From: Brachybacterium sp. EE-P12
GTDB taxonomy: Bacteria; Actinomycetota; Actinomycetes; Actinomycetales; Dermabacteraceae
NCBI RefSeq assembly: GCF_003711805.1
Contig: NZ_QXCP01000012.1
Location: 186,001-250,000, forward strand
Length of the DNA: 64,000 nt
Reading direction: 5' to 3'
Shown: piece by piece, positions 44,101 through 52,707 of the stretch
Numbering within the stretch: position 1 is the first letter of the stretch
Layout of the letters: every line of letters starts with the position of its first letter
Translations under genes and position numbers: made by a program
Notes under the pieces: model-generated
Database searches by the model: none
What the model saw: only the letters and a program-made list of their open reading frames with translations
Told to the model about the DNA's origin: nothing

Positions 44101-44493
44101 GTGCCCATGATCCCCCTGCGCCACCTGCTGATCGGCGATGAGCACGACCTCCCGCTGCTGAGCTCGCTGCTGCGCACCCTGCCGCCGGACACCGTGGGCG
44201 AGCTGGTGCTGGAGCTGCCCGACGAGCGTCGGCCCCTGCTGCCCACCCCTCCCGGGGTGACCACCCGCCATCTCGTGCTCGGCCGCGGCCGCCGCCGCGG
44301 GGATCGCGCCTGCGCGGCGCTCGAGGCCTGGACCGAGGAGTGGCTGCTGGACGAGCACCTCCGGGCGGACGCGCACGCCGTCTTCGTCGGCCTCACCCAC
44401 AACCCGAAGGTCGCGGCGCTGTGCGACCGCCTCGCGGCGCAGCACCCGACCCTGCACATGCACCGCCCCAGCCGCGTCGGCTCCGTGCACTGA
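44101..44493 (+). CDS. Stand-alone SIP-type domain protein (siderophore-interacting protein, C-terminal part)
   Basis: A 130-aa protein whose first half, LRHLLIGDEHDLPLLSSLLRTLPPDTVGELVLELPDER, resembles the NAD(P)H-binding C-terminal domain of siderophore-interacting ferric reductases, including the later GLTHNPKVAALCDRLA. The usual N-terminal FAD domain (~110 residues) is absent and is not encoded upstream. AGGAG precedes GTG 44101; ATG 44107 is an alternative. With the iron box upstream, a role in iron acquisition is likely, but catalysis without a flavin domain is unclear. Confidence 0.68.
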   Translation: MPMIPLRHLLIGDEHDLPLLSSLLRTLPPDTVGELVLELPDERRPLLPTPPGVTTRHLVLGRGRRRGDRACAALEAWTEEWLLDEHLRADAHAVFVGLTHNPKVAALCDRLAAQHPTLHMHRPSRVGSVH

Positions 44494-44517
44494 CGAATAT
44501 CGGACCGGCACCGCGCC

Positions 44518-44542
44518 GGGACCGAGGACCCGGCCCGGTCCC
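44518..44542 (+). other. Short hairpin between the SIP-domain and MhuD-like genes
   Basis: GGGACCG and CGGTCCC form a 7-bp stem with an 11-nt loop in the 103-bp gap. It is not followed by T residues; an mRNA-processing or attenuating role is possible. Confidence 0.3.
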
Positions 44543-44596
44543 CGCACTCGCGGGAGGATCGGACGAACGCCCCTGACCCCGACACCGGAGGACTCC

Positions 44597-44881
44597 ATGA
44601 CCGTCGTGAAGATCAACCGCCTCGCCGTGCCCGCCGGGCAGCAGGCCGAGCTCGAGAAGCGCTTCGCCGCGCGCAAGCACTCCGTCGACGGGGCGCCCGG
44701 CTTCGAGGGCTTCGAGCTGCTGCGCCCGGTCGCGGGCGAGGAGCACTACTTCGTGCTCACCCGCTGGGCCGACGACGAGAGCTTCCGGGCCTGGGCGGAC
44801 CAGCGCCAGAAGCGGGACCCCTCCACCACGGTCTCCCGCGCCGAGGGCATGCTCGAGTTCGAGGTCGTGGAGCTGGACTGA
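44597..44881 (+). CDS. MhuD/IsdG-family monooxygenase homologue lacking the heme-ligand histidine
   Basis: A 94-aa dimeric ferredoxin-like-fold protein. It follows mycobacterial MhuD closely at the N-terminus (VVKIN, VPAG, ELEKRFA, PGF-GF-LLRPV-GEE-YFV-T-W) and end (LLEFEVV-like MLEFEVV). Asn7 and Trp66, two of the MhuD active-site residues, are conserved. The loop carrying MhuD His75 is about four residues shorter and has no His (DQRQKRDPSTTVSRAEG). Heme degradation is therefore uncertain; it may bind another ligand or use a different axial residue. Likely co-transcribed with the iron-box gene upstream. Confidence 0.8.
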   Translation: MTVVKINRLAVPAGQQAELEKRFAARKHSVDGAPGFEGFELLRPVAGEEHYFVLTRWADDESFRAWADQRQKRDPSTTVSRAEGMLEFEVVELD

Positions 44882-44937
44882 GCCTGCGGCTGGAGCGGGC
44901 GTCGGGGCGCCCCGACCTCTCCGGTATGTTCGCCGGC

Positions 44938-45687
44938 ATGGCCGCGACACCGCCCGTCCCGGCCCCGTCCGGTCGACTGCGCCGGGTGGGGGTCGTCCTC
45001 GCGATGCTCGCCGCTGGGCAGCTGCTGGCCGGCGCGCTCGTGGTGCTGCTCGCCGAGCCTGCCTCGACCTTCCTCGCGCTCGGGGCGCTGCTCGCCGCGA
45101 TCGCGCCGTGGGTCGTCGCCGCCGCGACGCTGCGCCCGCGCGCCCCTGGCCCGGTGACGGCCGCGGACGCCCTGACCCTGCTGCGCCACCTGGGCACGGG
45201 GGCTCTCGCGGCGGCGACGGTGCTGACCCTCGGCGGGGAGCTGGCCGCGCGGTCGTGGCCACTCGTGGTGCTGATCGGGGCGACCCTGGCCTCCGACGCC
45301 GTGGACGGCCCCGTCGCCCGGCGCACGGGGAGCGCCGGCCCCATCGGCGCCCGGCTCGACATGGAGGCCGACGCGGCACTGGTGACGGTGCTGTCGGTGC
45401 TCGCCGCGACGGTGGTGGGTCCGTGGGCGCTCGCGATCGGGCTGATGCGCTACGCCTTCGTCGCCGCCTCGCGGGTGCGGCCCGCGCTGCGGGAGCCGCT
45501 GGACTTCAGCCAGTTCCGGAGGTTCGTCGGCGGGGGCCAAGGGGTCGCGCTGCTGATCGCGCTGGTCCCCATCGTCCCTGCCCCGGCGGCGGCCGCGGTG
45601 GTCGCCCTCGCCCTCGCCCTGCTCGTGGTGTCTTTCGGGCGGGACGTGGTGCGCCTCGAGCGCGCGCAGCGGGCCGCAGTACGCTGA
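44938..45687 (+). CDS. CDP-alcohol phosphatidyltransferase family membrane protein
   Basis: A 249-aa integral membrane enzyme joining CDP-diacylglycerol (or CDP-alcohol) with an alcohol. The catalytic signature D-x2-DG-x2-AR-x8-G-x3-D-x3-D is complete: DAVDGPVARR...GPIGARLDMEAD. About six hydrophobic spans surround it. TATGTT (44925-44930) ends seven bases before the ATG at 44938, so I prefer this start to ATG 44926, which would lie inside the -10. Which phospholipid it makes is not shown. Confidence 0.85.
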   Translation: MAATPPVPAPSGRLRRVGVVLAMLAAGQLLAGALVVLLAEPASTFLALGALLAAIAPWVVAAATLRPRAPGPVTAADALTLLRHLGTGALAAATVLTLGGELAARSWPLVVLIGATLASDAVDGPVARRTGSAGPIGARLDMEADAALVTVLSVLAATVVGPWALAIGLMRYAFVAASRVRPALREPLDFSQFRRFVGGGQGVALLIALVPIVPAPAAAAVVALALALLVVSFGRDVVRLERAQRAAVR

Positions 45688-45769
45688 GGCCGACGGCAGC
45701 GCCGCCTGTCGTGCACCCGGAGACCTCGACCCGGTGCCGCACGGGCGGCGCCACGACGGGAGACCTCGC

Positions 45770-45862
45770 ATGACGCTCCAGAATCCTCCGGCCGGCTACC
45801 CCGTGATGAGCGGGATCGTCCTGACGACCCTGATCACCGCGATCGTCCACCTCTCCCCGTGA
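45770..45862 (+). CDS. Possible 30-aa hydrophobic peptide
   Basis: A short frame, MTLQNPPAGYPVMSG followed by a hydrophobic run IVLTTLITAIVHLSP, with GGGAG eight bases before the ATG. It could be a tiny membrane peptide. Length alone makes chance possible, and no neighbour supports it. Confidence 0.35.
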   Translation: MTLQNPPAGYPVMSGIVLTTLITAIVHLSP

Positions 45863-45919
45863 CCCTGCTGGTCGTCGAGGCGGGCCGCGCCCGGAGCACG
45901 GCCCGCTGAGCATGTCGTC

Positions 45920-45977
45920 CGCTCCGGCGCGACTGCACCGGAGCGCACGAGCGGCGGCGGAGCCCCCGCTCCGCCGC
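45920..45977. terminator. Two adjacent hairpins between convergent genes
   Basis: CGCTCCGG/CCGGAGCG (45920-45945) and the perfect 10-bp stem GCGGCGGAGC/GCTCCGCCGC with a CCCC loop (45954-45977) lie in the 320-bp gap before the acyl-CoA dehydrogenase stop. They probably end transcription from both sides. Apart from these and the possible 30-aa frame the gap shows nothing. Confidence 0.55.
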
Positions 45978-46006
45978 GCCCTGCCGATCTGTCTCGAACA
46001 GGCCGC

Positions 46007-47389
46007 TCACGCGAACGCGCTCACCCCGGTGATCGACCGGCCCACGATCAGCGACTGCATCGTGTCGGTGCCCTCGTAGGTGTGCAGGGCCTCGATGTCG
46101 CTGCGGTGGCGCACCACGCGGTTCTCGAGCAGGATCCCGGAGCCGCCCAGGAGGTCGCGGGCGTTCGAGGCGATCTCGCGGGCGGCGCGGGTGTTGTGCA
46201 CCTTCGCGAGCGAGGCCTGCTCGGGCCGGATCGTCCCCGCCTCCTCCAGCTGGGCGAGCCGCAGGCAGTACAGCTGCATCGAGGTGAGGGTCTGCAGCAT
46301 GTCCGCGAGCCGCACCTGGACGTGCTGGGCCTTGGCGAGCGGGCGGCCGAACTGGATGCGGGTGGTGGCGTGCTCGAGCGCGGCCTCGTAGCAGGCGGTG
46401 GCGTGGCCGAGCGCGCCCCAGGCCACGCCCGCGCGGGTCGCGAAGAGGACCTTCGAGGTGTCCTTGAAGGAGCGGGCGCCGGGCAGGCGCTGATCCAGCG
46501 GGACGCGCACGTCCTCGAGGGTGATGTGGGCCTGGTGGATGGCGCGCAGGGCGACCTTCCCGCGGATCACCTCGGCCTCGTAGCCGGGCAGGGACTGGTC
46601 CACGAGGAACCCGCTGACCTGGCCGTTCAGCGCCTCGTCGGAAGGGTCCTCGATCCGCGCCCACACCACGCTCAGGTGACAGCCCGCGCCGTTGCCGATC
46701 CAGCGCTTCTGACCGGTCAGCACCCACTCGTCGCCGTCGCGGCGGGCGACGGTCTCCAGCGAGACGGAGTCGGAGCCGTGGTCGGGCTCGGTGAGGGCGA
46801 AGGCGGCGTGCTCGGCGCCGGTCGCGAGCGGCTCGGCCCAGCGCTGCTTCTGCTCCGCCGAGCCCAGCAGCATGATCGAGCGCAGCGCGAGCCCGCCCTG
46901 CACGCCGACCATGGTGCCGACGCTCCCGTCGATGCGGGAGAGCTCCATGTTCACCAGGCCCGCCCCGAGCGGGGAGAGGGTGCGGTGGCCGGGCACGTCC
47001 AGGCCGTCGGTGAGCAGGTCGAGCTCGCCGAGGCGGGCGATCAGCTCGATCGGGTACTCGCCGCGGTCCCACCAGTCGTTGATGCGCGGGAGCACCTCGT
47101 CGGCGAGCGAGCGGGCGTCGGCCCAGGCCTTCAGGTCCTCGCCGGCGACGTCCTGGAACAGGGCGAGATGGTCCGCGGCGGCGGGCAGGAGGGCCTCCGG
47201 GGTCGCGGCGCTCGCGTCGGGGGCGGAGACGACGGCGTGGTCGGTCACCACGGAGTCGATGCGGTCGCGCTCCTCGTGGTCGCCGGGGTTGCCGCCCAGG
47301 GAGATGTGGCCGGGCACCGGGGCGTCCCAGCTGCTGGGGCCACGGCCGGTGTCGGGGGTGCTGCCGGTGGTGGTGTCGTTGCTGGTCAT
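46007..47389 (-). CDS. Acyl-CoA dehydrogenase (glutaryl-CoA dehydrogenase-like subgroup)
   Basis: A 460-aa FAD enzyme oxidising acyl-CoA. A ~75-residue N-terminal extension precedes the family core. AFALTEPDHGSDSVSLETVARRDGDEWVLTGQKRWIGNG is the FAD/substrate signature; TRIQFGRPLAKAQHVQ and the terminal TYEGTDTMQSLIVGRSITGVSAF place the catalytic Glu in YEGTDT. Its ATG overlaps the thiolase stop by one base (TGATG), so both are translated together for fatty or dicarboxylic acid degradation. Confidence 0.9.
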   Translation of the reverse strand: MTSNDTTTGSTPDTGRGPSSWDAPVPGHISLGGNPGDHEERDRIDSVVTDHAVVSAPDASAATPEALLPAAADHLALFQDVAGEDLKAWADARSLADEVLPRINDWWDRGEYPIELIARLGELDLLTDGLDVPGHRTLSPLGAGLVNMELSRIDGSVGTMVGVQGGLALRSIMLLGSAEQKQRWAEPLATGAEHAAFALTEPDHGSDSVSLETVARRDGDEWVLTGQKRWIGNGAGCHLSVVWARIEDPSDEALNGQVSGFLVDQSLPGYEAEVIRGKVALRAIHQAHITLEDVRVPLDQRLPGARSFKDTSKVLFATRAGVAWGALGHATACYEAALEHATTRIQFGRPLAKAQHVQVRLADMLQTLTSMQLYCLRLAQLEEAGTIRPEQASLAKVHNTRAAREIASNARDLLGGSGILLENRVVRHRSDIEALHTYEGTDTMQSLIVGRSITGVSAFA

Positions 47390-48606
47390 CACTTGATCCT
47401 CTCGATGATGAGGGCCATGCCCTGGCCGCCGCCGACGCACAGGGTCGCCAGGCCGTAGCGGCCGTCGCGCTCGGCGAGACCGTTCAGGAGCGTGGTGGTG
47501 AGTCGCGCACCGGTGGAGCCCCAGGGGTGGCCGAGCGCGATCGCGCCGCCGTGGACGTTGAGCTTGTCGTGGGGGATGCCGAGGTCCTCCGCGGAGGGGA
47601 GCACCTGGGCGGCGAAGGCCTCGTTGAGCTCGACGAGGTCGATGTCGGCGATGGTCAGTCCCGCGAGGTCGAGGGCGCGGCGCGTCGCCTCGACCGGGCC
47701 GAGTCCCATGATCTCGGGGCTGAGGCCGGAGACGCCGGTGGCGACGACGCGGGCGAGCGGGGTGATGCCCAGCTCCTCGGCATACTCCGCTTCCATGATG
47801 ACGAGCGCGGCGGCGCCGTCGTTCAGGGGGCAGCAGTTGCCGGCGGTGACGGTCCCCTCGGGGCGGAAGACGGGGTCGAGCCCGGCGACGGCCTCGTAGG
47901 TGACGCCGGCGCGCGGGGAGTCGTCGGTGTCGACGACGCTGCCGTCGGCCAGGGTGATCGGGGCGATCTCGCGGGCGAAGAAGCCGGAATCGCGCGCGGC
48001 CTCGGCGCGGTTCTGGGAGGCGACGGCGAACTCGTCCTGCGCCTGCCGGGTCACGCCGCGCAGCTCGGCGACGTTCTCGGCGGTCTGGCCCATGGCGATG
48101 TAGGCGTCGGGCAGCTCGCCGTCCTCGCGCGGGTCGTGCCAGGGGGCGGGGATCTCGCGGGTGGCGCGCTTCTCGGTGCGCTCCCAGGCGGCCTGGAACT
48201 CCGGATCCCGGGCGTCCTCCTCCATGAGCTTGCCGGTGCTCGTCGAGATCGACTCGACGCCGGCGGAGATCACGGCGCGCGCCTCACCGGAGACGATCGC
48301 GTGGAAGGCGGCGCGGGTGGTCTGGATCGAGGAGGCGCAGAAGCGGGTGACGGTCGCGCCGGGCACGGCGTCCAGGCCCAGCTTCACGGCGACCGTGCGG
48401 GCGAGGTTCCCGCCCTGCTGGCCCTCGGGGATCGCGCAGCCGAGCTGCAGGTCGTCGATCGTGGCGGGGTCGAGCTGCGGGACCTGGTCGAGGGCGGCGC
48501 GGATGGTCTGCGCGGCGAGGTCGTCGGGCCGGACGTCCTTCAGCGAGCCCTTGCGGGCCCTGCCGATCGGCGAACGGGTGGCGGCGACGATGACGGCTTC
48601 GGGCAC
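47389..48606 (-). CDS. Acetyl-CoA acyltransferase (thiolase, FadA-like)
   Basis: A 405-aa thiolase performing the last step of beta-oxidation. The nucleophile Cys is in TVTRFCASSIQTTRAAFHAI; ELNEAFAAQVLPS, GGAIALGHPWGSTGAR and CVGGGQGMALI give the other catalytic residues. I set the start at GTG 48606 because AGGAGGA (48610-48616) precedes it ideally; a start at 48663 would extend past the family N-terminus (PEAVIVAATRSPIGRA). Likely partner of the FadB-like protein at 21239. Confidence 0.9.
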   Translation of the reverse strand: MPEAVIVAATRSPIGRARKGSLKDVRPDDLAAQTIRAALDQVPQLDPATIDDLQLGCAIPEGQQGGNLARTVAVKLGLDAVPGATVTRFCASSIQTTRAAFHAIVSGEARAVISAGVESISTSTGKLMEEDARDPEFQAAWERTEKRATREIPAPWHDPREDGELPDAYIAMGQTAENVAELRGVTRQAQDEFAVASQNRAEAARDSGFFAREIAPITLADGSVVDTDDSPRAGVTYEAVAGLDPVFRPEGTVTAGNCCPLNDGAAALVIMEAEYAEELGITPLARVVATGVSGLSPEIMGLGPVEATRRALDLAGLTIADIDLVELNEAFAAQVLPSAEDLGIPHDKLNVHGGAIALGHPWGSTGARLTTTLLNGLAERDGRYGLATLCVGGGQGMALIIERIK

Positions 48607-48717
48607 GGGTCCTCCTGTGACGGCGGTGTCTGCGGGGCGCAGACCGTCAGGGCCCGCGCTCACTCGTTAGTGATACTACGGGTTGCAGGTACCTCGGGGG
48701 AAGTCGGGCCCGCCTAC

Positions 48718-49614
48718 TCAGCCCCGACGCGGTGTGAGCAGCAGTCGTGCGAGCAGGTCGATCGCGGCGCCGAGCACGCCGATCACGAGGATCACCACCA
48801 GCATCTCGTCGTAGGCGAGGCGGTCGCGGGCGTTGAGGATCTCGTAGCCCAGCCCGCTGGTCACTCCCAGCATCTCGGCGGGCACGAGCACCACCCAGGC
48901 GATGCCGAGGGCGAGCCTGATCGACTGCAGCACGGCAGGCCGCACCGACGGGACGAGCACCGTGCGCAGCATCTCGCGCCGGTTCGCGCCGAGGGTGTGG
49001 GCGACGGCGACGTAGCGCGGGTCGATCGCGGCGACCGCCGACGCGGTGCCCAGCAGGATCGGCCAGATCGCCGCGGCCGCGACGAGGAAGACCACCGGCG
49101 CCGAGCCCACGCCGAGCAGCGCGACGGCCACCGGCGCCCAGGACAGCGGCGAGATCATGCGCACGAACTGGACGGGCAGCGCACTCGCCCAGCGGGTGGG
49201 GCGATGGAGCCCGATGAGCACGCCGACGGGGATGCCGAGCGCGGCCGCGATCCCCATGCCGAGCAGGAGCCTCAGGGTGCTGGTGACGAGGTCCTGGACG
49301 AGAACGCCCGTGGCGAGGAGGGAGGCGAGCGCCCCGGGCACGCCGAGGGGGTTCAGCGCCGCGAGCATGGGGCTGCCTGCGCCGCCGACGGCGGTGAGGG
49401 CCCACCAGGCCAGCCCCGCTGCGAGGACGCCGAGGGCTCCCCAGGCCAGGGCCGGACCGCGCTGCGCACGTGCGCCGGGACGACGCCCGGGGCGTCGCGA
49501 CGGCCCGTCGGCACCGCGGCCCGTCGGATCCCCGGGACGCGCTTCGGCGGCGGCGTCCCGAACCACAGGACGGTCGGGGTCCTCGGAGTCGAGATCGGCG
49601 GGGGCAAGGCTCAT
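48718..49614 (-). CDS. SsuC/TauC-type ABC transporter permease
   Basis: A 298-aa permease with a ~50-residue charged N-terminus and six membrane spans. VTSTLRLLLGMGIAAALGIPVGVLIG and the EAA loop YVAVAHTLGANRREMLRTVLVPSVRPAVL are typical of nitrate/sulfonate/taurine importers. Last gene of a five-gene operon; its ATG overlaps the binding-protein stop (49611-49614). Confidence 0.86.
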   Translation of the reverse strand: MSLAPADLDSEDPDRPVVRDAAAEARPGDPTGRGADGPSRRPGRRPGARAQRGPALAWGALGVLAAGLAWWALTAVGGAGSPMLAALNPLGVPGALASLLATGVLVQDLVTSTLRLLLGMGIAAALGIPVGVLIGLHRPTRWASALPVQFVRMISPLSWAPVAVALLGVGSAPVVFLVAAAAIWPILLGTASAVAAIDPRYVAVAHTLGANRREMLRTVLVPSVRPAVLQSIRLALGIAWVVLVPAEMLGVTSGLGYEILNARDRLAYDEMLVVILVIGVLGAAIDLLARLLLTPRRG

Positions 49615-50870
49615 GGGTCGATCTCCTCGGGGTCGTCGAGGCCGGTCAGGGAGCCCGGGTCCAGACGCCGGGCGGCCTCGCGCAGGGCGGTGTCGTCGAC
49701 GACGAGGTCGTGGGCGGTCTCGGGGTCGAGCTCGGCGAGCGCTCCGAGCGGGGCGTCGAGCACGGTGGTGCGCATCTCGCGGACGAGCCGGGCGGTGAAT
49801 CCGGGGCGCAGCACGGGCGTGAAGTCGAGGGTCTCCCCGCGCCAGTCGGGATGGGCGACGTGCGCGCGCCCGGCGTCCTCGCGGTGCATGGCCGCGGCGA
49901 TCGCGGCGGGCGGCTGGGGGAGGTAGCTGCCGGCGAGCTCGGCGGCGACGCCTTCGCGGTCTTCGCGGCAGGCGATCTGCGCGCGCACGAGGGCCTCCGC
50001 GACGCCGGCGACCTGCTCGGCCGGACGGTGCAGGAGGGCCCCGGAGGCGACGGTGACGCAGCAGGGATGGGAGCGCCACACGTCGCCGAGGAAGCGGCCG
50101 ATGGTGCCCGCGCCCGTCGTCTCGCCCATCGCGTTGAAGGGGTCTGCCACGGTGTAGCCGCTGATGGAGCCGGCGTCCAGCGCCGGGATCATGTCCGAGG
50201 GCGCCATCGGCACCAGGGTCACCTCGCCGCGGTCTCGGGAGGCGGTGCGACGCACGACGGGGGTGAGGCCCTCGGCGCGCAGCATCTGCTGGACGATGAT
50301 GTTGTGGATCGAGAACCAGGCGGGCACGGCGAGGGTGCTCCCGGCGAGCGCGCCGAGCTCGGGCACGTCCCGACCGAGGGTGACGGCGGAGCCGTCGACA
50401 TGGTTGGCGCCGAGCACGGTGATGTCGGCCCCGAGGTCCAGGCGCATCTGCAGCGCCATCGGGAACAGCAGGTGGACGAGGTCGACGCTCCCGGCCAGCA
50501 GGGCCTCGCCCATCGTGGCCCAGGAGCGCAGCCGCACGGGCTCGGCCACCTCGACCCCGGCCTCGGCGAAGAGGCCGCGGGAGTGGGCGATCAGCAGCGG
50601 CGCGGCGTCGGTGATGGGGAGATAGGCGATCCGCAGCGGGCGACGCGCGGAGGAGTCCGCTCCGCCTGATCCGGAGCCGCCCGGCCCGACACCGCCCTGC
50701 CCGGCCCCGCCCTGCCCGCTCCCGCTCGCGGGGACCTCGCCGCGTGCGCCCAGGCCGATCCCCGCACCGGCGAGGCCGGAGAGCGCGAGCGCTCCCCCGC
50801 CGCCGAGGACGGCGCGTCGGCTCGGGCCCCTCGCACCCGGGACCGGGTGCGGGGAGCGCCGAGGGGTCAT
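49611..50870 (-). CDS. SsuA/NMT1-type substrate-binding protein, Tat-type signal without lipobox
   Basis: A 419-aa periplasmic-binding-like protein. The N-terminus GPSRRAVLGGGGALALSGLAGAGIGLG carries a twin arginine but no lipobox Cys, then a Gly/Ser-rich linker. PLRIAYLPITDAAPLLIAHSRGLFAEAGVEV and VRLRSWATMGEALLAGSVDLVHLLFPMALQM match the sulfonate/nitrate/thiamin-precursor binding family. Overlaps the ATPase and permease genes. Substrate unknown; a sulfur- or nitrogen-containing organic compound is likely. Confidence 0.84.
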   Translation of the reverse strand: MTPRRSPHPVPGARGPSRRAVLGGGGALALSGLAGAGIGLGARGEVPASGSGQGGAGQGGVGPGGSGSGGADSSARRPLRIAYLPITDAAPLLIAHSRGLFAEAGVEVAEPVRLRSWATMGEALLAGSVDLVHLLFPMALQMRLDLGADITVLGANHVDGSAVTLGRDVPELGALAGSTLAVPAWFSIHNIIVQQMLRAEGLTPVVRRTASRDRGEVTLVPMAPSDMIPALDAGSISGYTVADPFNAMGETTGAGTIGRFLGDVWRSHPCCVTVASGALLHRPAEQVAGVAEALVRAQIACREDREGVAAELAGSYLPQPPAAIAAAMHREDAGRAHVAHPDWRGETLDFTPVLRPGFTARLVREMRTTVLDAPLGALAELDPETAHDLVVDDTALREAARRLDPGSLTGLDDPEEIDP

Positions 50871-51580
50871 CGGCTCGCTCCGGCGACGGCGCCGCGCCGG
50901 TAATGGGCGAGCATCTCCTCACGTGTGGTGCCGTCCTCGCGCGGGGACCAGTCGGCGGTGATCCCGCGCGCCCCGTCGAGGTAGACGATGCGGTCGGCGA
51001 CCACGAGCGCCTCGTCGACGTCGTGGGTGACCAGCACCGCCGAGATCCGCACGTGGGTGAGCACGTCGCGCAGCCAGGTCTGCAGGTCGGCGCGGATCGC
51101 GGGGTCCAGGGCGGAGAAGGGCTCGTCGAGCAGGACCACGGTGGGGTCGACGGCGAGCGCCCGACCGAGGGCGACGCGCTGGGCCTGCCCGCCGGAGAGC
51201 TCGGACGGCAGGGCGCCTGCGAGCTGGGCGATGCCGAGGTCGGCCAGCAGCTCGGGGACCCGCTCGGGGCGGAAGCGGCCGGCGTTGGCGGCGTAGCGGC
51301 CGCCGAGGGCGATGTTCTCGGCGACGGTGAGCCAGGGGAAGAGGTCGGGGGACTGCGGGACCAGGGCCGGCAGTCGGGGGTCCGCCCCGCGGTCGATGCG
51401 CCCGGACTGCGGCTGGTCGAGGTCGGCCAGCAGGCGCACCAGGGTCGACTTCCCGGCCCCCGAGGCGCCGAGCACGCACAGGACCTCGTGCTCGACGACC
51501 TCGAGGTCCAGGTCCTGGAGCACGGGGCCGGCGCCGCCGGGATAGCGGTGCGTGACCCCGTGGAGCGCGAGGCTGCTCAT
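50867..51580 (-). CDS. SsuB-type ABC transporter ATPase
   Basis: A 237-aa importer ATPase. Walker A GASGAGKSTL, LVPQSPDLFPWLTVAENIALG around the Q-loop, signature LSGGQAQRVALGRAL, Walker B VVLLDEPFSALDP and the H-loop LVTHDVDEALVVADRIVYL are present. ATGA overlaps join it to the flavoprotein gene upstream (51577-51580) and the binding protein downstream (50867-50870). Confidence 0.9.
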   Translation of the reverse strand: MSSLALHGVTHRYPGGAGPVLQDLDLEVVEHEVLCVLGASGAGKSTLVRLLADLDQPQSGRIDRGADPRLPALVPQSPDLFPWLTVAENIALGGRYAANAGRFRPERVPELLADLGIAQLAGALPSELSGGQAQRVALGRALAVDPTVVLLDEPFSALDPAIRADLQTWLRDVLTHVRISAVLVTHDVDEALVVADRIVYLDGARGITADWSPREDGTTREEMLAHYRRGAVAGASR

Positions 51581-52707
51581 GCGGGACCGTCCCCCGGTGC
51601 CTGGACGCCGGCCCGGGACAGCAGGTGGCGCAGGTGGGTCTCGGTCGGGGACTGGACGGGCAGGAACGCCGCCTCCCGGGCGCGGCGCGAGGTGTCGGAG
51701 GCGAGCGCGTAGCCGCGGCCGCCGACGATCTTCTGCTCGAGCCGGGTGGCGCGCCCGGTGAGCAGCGCGGCTGCGAGCCGCACCCGCACCAGCTCTGCCG
51801 GATGCACTGCGTCGGCCTGATGCGCTGCGGAGGCCGCGCGTACTCCTCTCGAGAGCGCCTCGCGCAGCTCGCGCCACTCCGCGGCGGCCGCGGCGAGCTC
51901 CTCGGCGAGGACCTCTCGGGCCGCATCGTCGGCCCCGGCCTCGGCCGCGTCCAGCGCCGCCCCGGCGAGCCCGAGGCACATGGCAGTCTGGATCTGCAGG
52001 AACGCGGCGCGGACGTCGTCGCGGAAGGCGGGCAGGTCACGGGTGAGGACGTCCTGCTCGGGGATCTGCACGCCGTCCAGCAGCAGCACGCCGGAGGCGG
52101 TGGCGTCCAGCGCCGTGAGCCCGGTGAGCGCCTTGACCCGCACTCCGTCGGCGTCGCGCCGGTGGCGGACGACGGCACGTCGGCCGTCCTCCCAGCGGAC
52201 GGGGGTGACGACCCAGCCGCCCTGGCGGAGGTTCGAGCACCACGGCAGCACGCCGGAGACGGCGATCGCGCCGTCCGGGGCGTCGGTGGCCAGCAGAGGG
52301 ATCTCGCCGAGGCCCGCCTCCTCCTTGAAGGCGGGGGCCATGCCGGAGGCGAGGGCGACGGAGCCGTCGGCGGCGCCGTCCGGCAGCGGGGTGCCGGTCG
52401 CCTCGTGGTACGCGATCGCCGAGCGGTGGCCCCACAGCGCGAAGGCGCTCGCGGTGCAGCGCCGGGCGAGGGCGTGGGTGAGCTCCGCGGCCAGCGGCAG
52501 CGGCGCGGCGAGGAGGTCGAGCTCCCCGAGCGCGGCCAGCCCCTCCCAGAGGTCCGCCTCGGCCCGGTCGACCGCCCCGGCCCGCTCGGCGACGCGGGCG
52601 AGCACGCTCTCCGCCGTCGCGGGAGGCTCGGCGAGACCGAGCCCGGCGCGGGCGGCGGGGACCGTGCCGGCCGCGGGCACGCCGCTGCGGGCGGAGGTGG
52701 TGGTCAT
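51577..52707 (-). CDS. Acyl-CoA-dehydrogenase-fold flavoprotein, possible monooxygenase
   Basis: A 376-aa protein with the ACAD layout: helical N-domain (about 25-105), a beta middle domain (GSVALASGMAPAFKEEAGLGEIPLLA...AVSGVLPWCSN) and a helical C-domain. The usual ACAD fingerprints and catalytic Glu motif are weak or missing, so it may instead be an FMN-dependent monooxygenase of the DszC/SfnB type. Its place in an SsuABC-like operon supports oxidation of an imported sulfur or nitrogen compound, which is inference. Its ATG overlaps the upstream stop (TGATG). Confidence 0.7.
   Translation of the reverse strand: MTTTSARSGVPAAGTVPAARAGLGLAEPPATAESVLARVAERAGAVDRAEADLWEGLAALGELDLLAAPLPLAAELTHALARRCTASAFALWGHRSAIAYHEATGTPLPDGAADGSVALASGMAPAFKEEAGLGEIPLLATDAPDGAIAVSGVLPWCSNLRQGGWVVTPVRWEDGRRAVVRHRRDADGVRVKALTGLTALDATASGVLLLDGVQIPEQDVLTRDLPAFRDDVRAAFLQIQTAMCLGLAGAALDAAEAGADDAAREVLAEELAAAAAEWRELREALSRGVRAASAAHQADAVHPAELVRVRLAAALLTGRATRLEQKIVGGRGYALASDTSRRAREAAFLPVQSPTETHLRHLLSRAGVQAPGDGPA

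Noticed and set aside
45859-45909. A 16-codon GTG frame overlapping the possible 30-aa peptide
   Set aside because: Too short, no ribosome site of its own and no recognisable feature.
51577-52707. Calling this gene a beta-oxidation acyl-CoA dehydrogenase
   Set aside because: It lacks the family's strong signatures and sits in an importer operon; the true acyl-CoA dehydrogenase of the window is at 46007-47389.
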